Source: JAZDEL01 sp043820655
Lineage (GTDB): Archaea; Iainarchaeota; Iainarchaeia; Iainarchaeales; JAZDEL01
DNA length: 5,035 nucleotides
Reading direction: 5' to 3'
Assembly: GCA_043820655.1 (NCBI GenBank)
Contig: JBDRDO010000048.1
Location: forward strand, 1 to 5,035
A program made the position numbers and the translations under genes. The notes beneath the pieces are model-generated. The model made no database searches, was not told the DNA's origin, and saw nothing but the letters and a program-made list of their open reading frames with translations. Below, piece by piece: positions 1 to 3,841 of the stretch. Within the stretch, counting starts at the first letter, position 1, and each line of letters starts with the position of its first letter.

Positions 1-2
1 CC

Positions 3-419
3 TTATCTCAGGTCTAACTTTCTGTGGCAATTCGGGCACACTGCAATTAAGTTTTCCTCGCGATTATCTGCGGGGTTGTAATTCTTATGGTGCAGGTCAA
101 GGTTTATGCTCGTGCCGCAGAGTTCGCATTTATGGCGCACGCTGTTAAGTATTTTTTCCCTGAGCGACTTAGGTATTGGTTCACGAACTACGTGCAATGG
201 CGGGAATATCATGGGGCAAAGAAGCCACGGAAGGAAAATCATTGCCAGCGAAACAAGAAAAACAACCTGCACTCTTTGCACGACTGATTCCGTTGTTTCC
301 CCCAATGCTTTATCAGTAAAAAACGGAATTGTAAAAAGCCCGATAAGCAATAATACGCCCAACACAGAAACAACCAGCGCGATTAGCCAGCCCTTATAGT
401 TCATTTTTATTTTTACCAT
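3..419 (-). CDS. Membrane-anchored HNH endonuclease-like protein
   Basis: This 138-residue protein combines two hydrophobic helices with a C-terminal HNH-type zinc-bound nuclease fold. Residues about 11-34 and 48-74 are strongly hydrophobic and separated by a short polar loop, and the flanking Lys/Arg residues suggest that both ends face the cytoplasm. Residues 96-138 hold the nuclease signature: a CELC knuckle (C98, C101), the LDLHH core (H110, H111), the NREEN stretch (N123) and a CPNCH knuckle (C128, C131, H132). HNH domains of this zinc-knuckle type usually cut DNA, and the catalytic His and both knuckles look intact. A second ATG lies five codons downstream at 404, and neither start has a strong ribosome binding site; GGCG sits close before the first. 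It is the last gene of a minus-strand set behind a small protein and a tyrosine recombinase, which suggests an accessory or mobile role. The target and true function are unknown. Confidence 0.8.
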   Translation of the reverse strand: MVKIKMNYKGWLIALVVSVLGVLLLIGLFTIPFFTDKALGETTESVVQRVQVVFLVSLAMIFLPWLLCPMIFPPLHVVREPIPKSLREKILNSVRHKCELCGTSINLDLHHKNYNPADNREENLIAVCPNCHRKLDLR

Positions 420-487
420 TAAATCGCCTTTACTTTTCCCGCTTTAGAGTTAAACTTTCATAAGCACTTTTCCCATGCGAAATTCGT

Positions 488-616
488 TTAAATGGTTTTC
501 CTTAGCCGCTTCCCGCTGTTTTCCGCCTTCAGTTCCGCCTTTGCCTGTTCGTAGAACTTCAGGAACCACGGCGAATGGATTTTCCTCATTTCCGCATCTG
601 TGAACTTTACTGCCAT
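488..616 (-). CDS. Small charged protein, 42 residues, function unknown
   Basis: A short open frame, ATG to TAA, reads MAVKFTDAEMRKIHSPWF and continues with a Lys/Glu/Ala-rich helix-like stretch ending in GKRLRKTI. It has no membrane segment and no cysteines; the alternation of charged and hydrophobic residues suggests a mostly helical protein with a basic tail. It fills the gap between the recombinase (52 nt upstream) and the HNH membrane protein (68 nt downstream), all on one strand. Upstream, AGTGATTGA just before the ATG partly matches the archaeal ribosome binding core GGTGATC, and a TTTAAA box at 651-656 is placed to give a leader of about 12 nt. I do not recognise the family. The signals and position support a real gene, but its length leaves some chance of coincidence. 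Confidence 0.5.
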   Translation of the reverse strand: MAVKFTDAEMRKIHSPWFLKFYEQAKAELKAENSGKRLRKTI

Positions 617-649
617 TCAATCACTAACCACAATTTGCCTGCAAAAGGC

Positions 650-656
650 ATTTAAA
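650..656 (-). promoter_or_regulatory. Possible TATA box for the 42-residue gene
   Basis: Read on the minus strand this is TTTAAAT, preceded by CACCG. It lies about 37 nt upstream of the ATG at 616, so a start near 628 would give a short leader that contains the AGTGATTGA ribosome binding candidate. It is based only on box sequence and spacing. Confidence 0.35.
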
Positions 657-668
657 CGGTGCGAAAGG

Positions 669-1766
669 CTAAGCCGTTGCCATTATTTCTTTTGTTAGCC
701 CTCTTTCCTTTATCACTCCCGCGATTGCCTCGCGCACTCTTTTATCCATCAGCGCATCTAAAAGCGCCTTGTTATCTATTGCCATGTCCTTGTTTACGCC
801 GTATAATTCCGCCAGCGCATCATTCGCCTGAGTATCGCCGAGTTTGCTGTATCTGTTTAACATTCCCGAGCCTGCCGCCCAGCCCGCGAGCTGCTTAATC
901 GTGCCCTCGCTTATTGAGCCGTGCCACAGTGTTATCCGTGAACGCCTGAAATTGTGCGGGTGCATCTTTTTCTCCGCAATTCCGGCTCTTTGGCCTGTCA
1001 ATTTAAGCGCTGTCATGAAGGTGATATAACCGAGCCTTGAAAATCTCTCTTTTGCCTTCTTGTTTCCGTTGCTGTCAATATGCACGCTGTTTCTCAAAGT
1101 GCACCACAACGGCGCGTCCGCCTGTGCCCGGCGCGGGTGATTTCGCAGCCATAGCTCTAATTCTTTCGCTATTCCGTTATCCAGCAGCACCGCCCGCGTG
1201 AATGTCTTTGATTTTTCACACTTAACAGCCGTTCCCTGTGGTGAAACTGTAACGCTTCCCACGTTCATGCTCAATAGTTCGCTAACCCGGAAAGCGGAAG
1301 CATGGAGCACCGCAAGCATAGCCCTGTCGCGCTGGGTTGTGCACGCTGTGAGGAGTGCCTCTAACTCGGGCTCGGTTATCATGTCCTCGGTTTTGAAATT
1401 ATTGCCCGGGACTTTCACCTTGCACCAGCTTATTGCCTTCGGGACTTCCCCACCGTTGAGGTCTTTGAGGAACATTCGGATATTTGATTTTTCCACTGCT
1501 GCGGAGCTCGCCGCGTATTTGCCATTAATCTCCGAGATGTAGGCATAAAGCGCGTCCTCGGTTAGGTCTTTAAAATCGGTCTTTTTGCTGAATTTCGCCA
1601 GCCGATAAATGGCGTTGATATACGTCAATATGCTAATAGGTTTGTTTTGTTTCGCGGTGCATCTGTCGCGTAGTTTTCGGATTGTTAATTTATTTGATGC
1701 CGATAAATCCGTGTCGGCCTCTATTCTTTCCATTAGCCTGTTTAGGTTTAATTCATAGTTTACCAT
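669..1766 (-). CDS. Tyrosine recombinase / integrase
   Basis: A 365-residue site-specific recombinase of the phage-integrase/XerCD class, which cuts and rejoins DNA through a 3'-phosphotyrosine link. Residues about 10-110 form the N-terminal helical core-binding part (ISILTYINAIYRLAKF), and residues 125-320 the catalytic domain. Catalytic positions visible are R160 in ASAFRVSELL, K185 or K187 in the EKSKTFTRAVLL hairpin, H271 and R274 in HPHNFRRS, and the nucleophile Y306 in MLNRYSKLG. The third histidine of the classic set is replaced by W296 (LAGW), a substitution tolerated in many members. A tail of about 50 residues follows the tyrosine. The ATG at 1766 has a GGGAGCGTGAT ribosome binding region ahead of it (1770-1780). 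The gene points away from tRNA-Ser(UGA), whose 5' side it faces across 192 nt. I see no copy of a tRNA 3' end elsewhere in the window, so no attachment site can be named. It may belong to an integrated element or be a host Xer-like protein. Confidence 0.93.
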   Translation of the reverse strand: MVNYELNLNRLMERIEADTDLSASNKLTIRKLRDRCTAKQNKPISILTYINAIYRLAKFSKKTDFKDLTEDALYAYISEINGKYAASSAAVEKSNIRMFLKDLNGGEVPKAISWCKVKVPGNNFKTEDMITEPELEALLTACTTQRDRAMLAVLHASAFRVSELLSMNVGSVTVSPQGTAVKCEKSKTFTRAVLLDNGIAKELELWLRNHPRRAQADAPLWCTLRNSVHIDSNGNKKAKERFSRLGYITFMTALKLTGQRAGIAEKKMHPHNFRRSRITLWHGSISEGTIKQLAGWAAGSGMLNRYSKLGDTQANDALAELYGVNKDMAIDNKALLDALMDKRVREAIAGVIKERGLTKEIMATA

Positions 1767-1847
1767 GTTATCACGCTCCCTGTGAAAGGATAACTATAAT
1801 ATGCTGCACCCATCTTTTAACTATTACGGTTACGCCTTAAACTTCAT

Positions 1848-1856
1848 TAATAAATA
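1848..1856 (-). promoter_or_regulatory. Possible TATA box for the recombinase gene
   Basis: On the minus strand this reads TATTTATTA within an A/T-rich stretch. A start about 25 nt downstream would lie near 1825 and leave a leader of roughly 58 nt containing the ribosome binding site. A second A/T-rich candidate (minus-strand ATTATAGTTA, 1791-1800) is nearer the gene but would place the start inside the binding site. The choice is uncertain. Confidence 0.3.
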
Positions 1857-1870
1857 TTTGGTTTTAATAG

Positions 1871-1879
1871 AAATATATA
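1871..1879 (+). promoter_or_regulatory. TATA box for tRNA-Ser(UGA) and its structured leader
   Basis: AAATATATA followed by GGG. With usual archaeal spacing, transcription would begin near 1899-1903, exactly where the 53-nt structured leader starts (1904). The placement implies that the leader element makes up nearly the whole 5' extension of this primary tRNA transcript. Confidence 0.55.
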
Positions 1880-1903
1880 GGGACCGCCAGCACGTGAAGC
1901 TCA

Positions 1904-1956
1904 GCCCCACCGAGCAACAGCGAGGTGGTGCACATCACACCTGGATGTGTCCAGGT
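1904..1956 (+). ncRNA. Structured tRNA leader element, copy 1 (tandem-GA hairpin plus pseudoknot)
   Basis: A 53-nt element ending 2 nt before tRNA-Ser(UGA). Part one is a hairpin: GC (1904-1905) pairs with GC (1930-1931), C1906 faces U1929 as a mismatch, CCACC (1907-1911) pairs with GGTGG (1924-1928), GA faces GA (1912-1913, 1922-1923), and GC/GC closes an AACA loop (1916-1919). Part two follows at once and can form an H-type pseudoknot: ACATC (1932-1936) pairs with GATGT (1944-1948), and ACCTG (1939-1943) pairs with CAGGT (1952-1956), with a 2-nt first loop and a 3-nt GTC second loop. The GA...TC bases also allow an alternative hairpin, ACCTGGA with TCCAGGT around TGTG, so the segment could switch between folds. 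The same plan, with changed but still pairing bases, precedes tRNA-Ser(GGA). No known RNA family is recognised. Confidence 0.72.
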
Positions 1957-1958
1957 AT

Positions 1959-2041
1959 GCAGGGATGGCGGAGTGGACAAACGCACTCGGCTTGAGACCG
2001 AGAGTCCTCTGGACGCGGGGGTTCGAATCCCTCTCCCTGCG
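1959..2041 (+). tRNA. tRNA-Ser: tRNA-Ser(UGA)
   Basis: A class II tRNA of 83 nt that decodes UCA. The acceptor GCAGGGA pairs with TCCCTGC and is followed by discriminator G73, as expected for serine. The D arm has a 3-bp GCG/CGC stem. The anticodon stem CTCGG/CCGAG carries the loop CTTGAGA with anticodon TGA. The variable arm is GTCC-TCT-GGAC, and the T arm GGGGG/CCCTC holds TTCGAAT. CCA is not encoded and there is no intron. It has its own TATA box and the structured leader, and a TTTT run at 2047-2050 just downstream probably ends transcription. Confidence 0.97.
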
Positions 2042-2067
2042 ATGCATTTTCAACCCCACCCATAACC

Positions 2068-2075
2068 CTTAAAAA
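2068..2075 (+). promoter_or_regulatory. Possible TATA box for rpe
   Basis: CTTAAAAA lies about 70 nt upstream of the rpe ATG, giving a predicted start near 2098. A 6-bp inverted repeat, AACAGC (2074-2079) with GCTGTT (2087-2092), sits between the box and that start. It could be an operator or a terminator stem for the tRNA upstream; nothing decides between these. Confidence 0.4.
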
Positions 2076-2129
2076 CAGCCCCATACGCTGTTAATTACAG
2101 GGCTTTCAGGCATTGCATGTAAATCCAAT

Positions 2130-2135
2130 GGTGAG
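2130..2135 (+). promoter_or_regulatory. Ribosome binding site that fixes the rpe start
   Basis: GGTGAG, a good match to the archaeal 16S 3'-end complement GGTGA, lies four bases before the ATG at 2140. It overlaps the in-frame ATG at 2128, so it favours 2140 over the upstream starts at 2113 and 2128. Confidence 0.65.
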
Positions 2136-2139
2136 TTTT

Positions 2140-2787
2140 ATGGCAAAGGTAGGCGCTTCAATACTTTCCGCGGACGAGAAAAAACTAAAGGATACGCTCC
2201 GCGCACTTGAGGAAGCGGGAATTGATGAACTGCACTGGGACATAATGGACGGGTTGTATGTCGGGGCAAAGAAATTCGGGTCCGAGATTGTTGCTGAGAT
2301 GCGCAAAAAAACCAAGTTGTTTTTTGATGTTCATTTGATGGTTAAGAATCCCGATGATGTGATAAACGATTATGCGGAGGCGGGGGCTAATGCAATAACA
2401 TTCCATATAGAGACAGTTCCCGATGCAGAGAAAACAATTGATGAAATTACATGGCATGATTTGCGCGCGGGGATTGCGATTAATAATATGGTGCCTGTGC
2501 AAAAGGCACTGCCTTTGCTCGGGAAGGTCGGATTGGTTCTTGTGATGACTGTTGAGGCGGGGGAAGGGGGGCAGGGTTTTATTGAGAAGAACCTTGAGAA
2601 AGTGCGGACTTTGCGCAAGGAGATTGACAAAGGGAAGCATGACTGCATTATTGCAGTGGATGGGGGGATTAACGAGGAAACAGGGAGGCTTGCTGTGGAG
2701 GCGGGCGCTGATTTGTTATGTACGGGCTCTTACATAATTCATGCCAAGGATATGAAACAGGCAGTGGAGGCGCTGAAGAAACTTTGA
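2140..2787 (+). CDS. rpe: Ribulose-phosphate 3-epimerase
   Basis: This 215-residue cytoplasmic TIM-barrel enzyme should interconvert ribulose 5-phosphate and xylulose 5-phosphate in the non-oxidative pentose phosphate pathway. Family motifs run in order: SILSAD (7-12), HWDIMDGLYV (from H32), DVHLMV (H65), AGANAITFHIE, RAGIAINN, VLVMTVEAGEGGQGF, AVDGGIN (D174) and a C-terminal TGSYI phosphate loop. The four metal or acid-base positions H32, D34, H65 and D174 are all present, so the enzyme is probably active. Oddities are NNMVP where most members have NPxTP, and VEAGEGGQGF for the usual VNPGFGGQxF, which mark a divergent branch. The start at 2140 is chosen over in-frame ATGs at 2113 and 2128 because GGTGAG precedes it and the protein then begins MAKVGASILSAD, as typical members do. 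The stop lies only 11 nt before the structured leader of tRNA-Ser(GGA), so co-transcription with that tRNA is likely. Confidence 0.93.
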   Translation: MAKVGASILSADEKKLKDTLRALEEAGIDELHWDIMDGLYVGAKKFGSEIVAEMRKKTKLFFDVHLMVKNPDDVINDYAEAGANAITFHIETVPDAEKTIDEITWHDLRAGIAINNMVPVQKALPLLGKVGLVLVMTVEAGEGGQGFIEKNLEKVRTLRKEIDKGKHDCIIAVDGGINEETGRLAVEAGADLLCTGSYIIHAKDMKQAVEALKKL

Positions 2788-2798
2788 CGTGAATTTCA

Positions 2799-2851
2799 GG
2801 CCGGGTGAGCAACAGCGAACCCGTCCAGATCGTCAACGGATCTTTCCGTTG
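2799..2851 (+). ncRNA. Structured tRNA leader element, copy 2 (tandem-GA hairpin plus pseudoknot)
   Basis: Same 53-nt plan as the element at 1904-1956, here between rpe and tRNA-Ser(GGA). Hairpin: GG (2799-2800) pairs with CC (2825-2826), C2801 faces U2824, CGGGT (2802-2806) pairs with ACCCG (2819-2823), GA faces GA (2807-2808, 2817-2818), and GC/GC closes AACA. Pseudoknot: AGATC (2827-2831) pairs with GATCT (2839-2843), and CAACG (2834-2838) pairs with CGTTG (2847-2851), with loops GT and TTC. Most base pairs differ from copy 1 yet are kept. The last base of the pseudoknot is also base 1 of the tRNA. An alternative hairpin, CAACGGA with TCCGTTG around TCTT, is possible. No TATA box stands in the short gap after rpe, so this copy may be transcribed as part of an rpe mRNA. 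Confidence 0.72.
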
Positions 2852-2933
2852 CGGGGATGGCGGAGTGGCCTAACGCGGCAGCCTGGAAAGCTGTTATCCT
2901 CTGGATGCGCGAGTTCGAATCTCGTTCCCCGCG
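2851..2933 (+). tRNA. tRNA-Ser: tRNA-Ser(GGA)
   Basis: Class II serine tRNA of 83 nt reading UCC and UCU. The acceptor GCGGGGA pairs with TCCCCGC, with discriminator G73. The anticodon stem GCAGC/GCTGT holds the loop CTGGAAA with anticodon GGA, the variable arm is ATCC-TCT-GGAT, and the T arm is GCGAG-TTCGAAT-CTCGT. The segment lengths match tRNA-Ser(UGA) exactly. There is no intron and no encoded CCA. It lies between rpe and the HIT gene on the same strand, with structured elements touching both ends. Confidence 0.97.
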
Positions 2934-2975
2934 TAACTTTTAGGAGCGCGAGCAAAGCTCGCTTCCCAAAAGTTA
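2934..2975 (+). repeat. Structured 3'-flank element of tRNA-Ser(GGA), copy 1
   Basis: This begins at the first base after the tRNA. TAACTTTT (2934-2941) pairs with AAAAGTTA (2968-2975), GGA (2943-2945) can pair with TCC (2964-2966), and GCGAGC (2948-2953) pairs with GCTCGC (2957-2962) around AAA. The result is one long interrupted hairpin. The CTTTT run could stop transcription or mark the 3' trailer for tRNA maturation. A second copy with the same arms and the same TTCCC follows tRNA-Leu(GAG) at 3702-3754. Confidence 0.6.
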
Positions 2976-2984
2976 GCAAAAGTT

Positions 2985-3020
2985 AGGCGGCAAAAAGAAC
3001 AGCGCGCCTTCGGCGCGCAG
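2985..3020 (+). repeat. AGGCGGC-type intergenic repeat with hairpin, copy 1
   Basis: An A-rich core, AGGCGGC followed by AAAAAGAACAG, leads directly into a 7-bp hairpin, GCGCGCC (3002-3008) with GGCGCGC (3012-3018) around TTC. The same core and a hairpin of equal plan but different sequence occur in the opposite orientation at 3781-3817. It lies between the tRNA-Ser(GGA) 3' element and the HIT gene. No T run follows here, so a terminator role is less clear than for the other copy. Confidence 0.5.
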
Positions 3021-3042
3021 ATGTGATTGGAAAGGGGATGGG

Positions 3043-3459
3043 ATGGAAGAAAAAGAATGTATTTTCTGTAAAATAATTGAAGGAGAGATTCCCTCGGATA
3101 AAATTTACGAGGATGAACAGACCTTTGCATTTCTGGATATTGCCCCCACAACAAAAGGGCATGCGTTAATTGTTGCAAAAAACCATGCGGAGAACATTGA
3201 GGCTGTTTCGGAGGATGACCTCTGCGCAATGGCGGCAACTGTTAAAAAAATCGGTAAGGCAATTATGGATGCCCTTGGAGTGGAGGGCTATAATGTGATA
3301 ATTAACAACAGGAAGGCGGCGGGGCAGGTTGTTCCGCACGTGCATTTCCATATAATTCCGCGCTACCCTGATGACGGATTAAAGCTCTGGGCACAGGGCA
3401 AATACGCGGGAAATGAGGGCGCGGAGCACGCAGAAAAAATTAAAAAGGCTCTGCAGTAG
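3043..3459 (+). CDS. HIT-family (Hint-like) nucleotide-binding protein
   Basis: A 138-residue protein of the histidine triad superfamily, whose Hint-like members split nucleoside phosphoramidates or AMP-linked substrates and act as homodimers in the cytoplasm. It opens with the signature CIFCKIIEGEIPS, with C6 and C9 of a likely zinc site. It continues with the family's FLDIAPTTKGHALIV segment (H40) and a second zinc-ligand candidate, H48. It carries the catalytic triad HVHFH (H99, H101, H103) followed by IIPR. Length and motif spacing are normal, and the nucleophilic middle His is intact. The ATG at 3043 is preceded by GGGGATGGG. It lies 109 nt after tRNA-Ser(GGA) and 160 nt before tRNA-Leu(GAG), in the same direction, with no clear TATA box of its own. 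The exact substrate cannot be read from sequence. Confidence 0.93.
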   Translation: MEEKECIFCKIIEGEIPSDKIYEDEQTFAFLDIAPTTKGHALIVAKNHAENIEAVSEDDLCAMAATVKKIGKAIMDALGVEGYNVIINNRKAAGQVVPHVHFHIIPRYPDDGLKLWAQGKYAGNEGAEHAEKIKKALQ

Positions 3460-3496
3460 GAATTGTTAAGCGGATGATGTTTTGGCGTGCAGGTTA

Positions 3497-3550
3497 GTGC
3501 TGCCGAGCCCCTAAGGCGAGGCGCACAGATCGCCGCCGGATCTGTCCGAG
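3497..3550 (+). ncRNA. Partial copy of the tRNA leader element, upstream of tRNA-Leu(GAG)
   Basis: GTGC (3497-3500) pairs with GCAC (3523-3526) with U3501 bulged. GCC pairs with GGC (3502-3504, 3520-3522), GA faces GA (3505-3506, 3518-3519), and GCC/GGC closes a CCTAA loop. AGATC (3527-3531) then pairs with GATCT (3539-3543) and is followed by the GTC seen in copy 1. The second pseudoknot stem is nearly lost: only two of five pairs remain between 3534-3538 and 3547-3551. No tRNA directly follows, so this looks like a degenerate or modified duplicate within a longer leader. Confidence 0.5.
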
Positions 3551-3552
3551 AA

Positions 3553-3616
3553 TTGCGAGCGAAAGCGAGCAAGTGCGGCTGAAAGCCGCACGGATCTCTG
3601 CCGGATCCTTCCGGCA
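3553..3616 (+). ncRNA. Structured tRNA leader element, copy 3, with an extra hairpin
   Basis: This ends 2 nt before tRNA-Leu(GAG). A tandem-GA hairpin comes first: TTGC (3553-3556) pairs with GCAA (3569-3572), GA faces GA, and GC/GC closes a GAAA loop. An added 8-bp hairpin, GTGCGGCT (3573-3580) with AGCCGCAC (3584-3591), stands where the other copies run straight into the pseudoknot. The pseudoknot then keeps the exact 5-2-5-5-3-5 plan: GGATC (3592-3596) with GATCC (3604-3608), and TGCCG (3599-3603) with CGGCA (3612-3616), loops TC and TTC. The pairs again differ from the two serine copies but remain complementary. Confidence 0.65.
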
Positions 3617-3618
3617 AA

Positions 3619-3701
3619 GCGGGATTACCCAAGCGGCCAACGGGAGCGGGTTGAGGGCCCGTAGCTTAGTGCTTACGGGGGTTCGAATCCTCCATCCCGC
3701 A
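3619..3701 (+). tRNA. tRNA-Leu: tRNA-Leu(GAG)
   Basis: Class II leucine tRNA of 83 nt reading CUC and CUU. The acceptor GCGGGAT pairs with ATCCCGC, with discriminator A73, the leucine identity base. The D stem is CCC/GGG, and the anticodon stem GCGGG/CCCGT holds TTGAGGG with anticodon GAG. A 14-nt variable region follows, and the T arm is GGGGG-TTCGAAT-CCTCC. There is no intron and no CCA. It stands 160 nt after the HIT gene with no clear TATA box, and the space between is almost filled by two leader-type elements. Confidence 0.96.
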
Positions 3702-3754
3702 ACTTTTATGAGCGTGAGACTTCGTCTTGCACTCAGTCTCACTTCCCAAAAGTT
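3702..3754 (+). repeat. Structured 3'-flank element of tRNA-Leu(GAG), copy 2
   Basis: ACTTTT (3702-3707) pairs with AAAAGT (3748-3753); discriminator A3701 and T3754 can extend the stem. Inside, GTGAGAC (3714-3720) pairs with GTCTCAC (3736-3742). TTCCC at 3743-3747 and the GAGCG before the inner hairpin match the element after tRNA-Ser(GGA). The loop is 15 nt against 3 in the other copy and holds a GTCT repeated 12 nt apart (3724-3727, 3736-3739), as if the hairpin gained a small duplication. Confidence 0.55.
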
Positions 3755-3780
3755 GACAAAACTTCTAAAGAAAAATAGTT

Positions 3781-3800
3781 GTTCGCCCTCAAGGGCGAAC
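3781..3800. terminator. Bidirectional terminator hairpin between convergent tRNA genes
   Basis: A perfect 8-bp stem, GTTCGCCC with GGGCGAAC, around TCAA. It is followed by TGTTTCTTTT on the plus strand and by AACTATTTTTCTTT on the minus strand. It lies between tRNA-Leu(GAG) and the oppositely directed tRNA-Arg(UCU), where a two-way stop makes sense. It is also the hairpin part of the AGGCGGC-type repeat. Confidence 0.55.
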
Positions 3801-3817
3801 TGTTTCTTTTGCCGCCT
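3781..3817 (-). repeat. AGGCGGC-type intergenic repeat with hairpin, copy 2
   Basis: Read on the minus strand, AGGCGGC followed by AAAAGAAACAG (3817-3800) leads into the 8-bp hairpin at 3800-3781. The core differs from the plus-strand copy at 2985-3002 by shifting one A past the G, while the hairpin differs in sequence but keeps its place. Two inverted copies about 800 bp apart suggest a dispersed repeat family, perhaps terminators. Confidence 0.5.
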
Positions 3818-3839
3818 TTTCTTTTTTAAAGAAAAGGCG
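3813..3839. terminator. Perfect 12-bp inverted repeat, probable terminator
   Basis: CGCCTTTTCTTT (3813-3824) and AAAGAAAAGGCG (3828-3839) flank TTT. Read from the plus strand, it places a T-rich arm downstream of tRNA-Leu. Read from the minus strand, the arm CGCCTTTTCTTT comes two bases after the tRNA-Arg 3' end. A transcription stop or 3' trailer structure for tRNA-Arg is the simplest explanation. Its GGCG end overlaps the AGGCGGC-type repeat. Confidence 0.5.
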
Positions 3840-3841
3840 AG

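Noticed and set aside
1904..1931. Kink-turn (L7Ae-binding) reading of the tandem-GA hairpins
   Set aside because: A kink-turn needs a 3-nt bulge next to the GA pairs. In these hairpins pairing is continuous on both sides, so the loop is a symmetric tandem GA. C/D or H/ACA guide boxes were also not found.
1801..1995. Open frame on the plus strand ahead of and into tRNA-Ser(UGA)
   Set aside because: It runs through the structured leader and half of the tRNA, has no ribosome binding site, and its protein resembles no family.
669..2041. Integration attachment repeats around the recombinase
   Set aside because: I looked for a second copy of the tRNA-Ser(UGA) 3' end or T arm within 1-1958 and found none. 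The left boundary may lie outside the window.
2113..2139. Longer N-terminus for rpe (starts at 2113 or 2128)
   Set aside because: GGTGAG sits directly before the ATG at 2140, and the protein from 2140 begins as family members normally do.
2894..3238. Minus-strand frame containing the peptide NEIRTRASRG
   Set aside because: That peptide is the usual by-product of translating a tRNA T arm backwards. The frame overlaps tRNA-Ser(GGA) and the HIT gene.
1904..3839. CRISPR array or simple tandem repeat explanation for the repeated intergenic elements
   Set aside because: Copies are few, irregularly spaced, next to genes, and similar in pairing rather than in sequence; there is no repeat-spacer rhythm.
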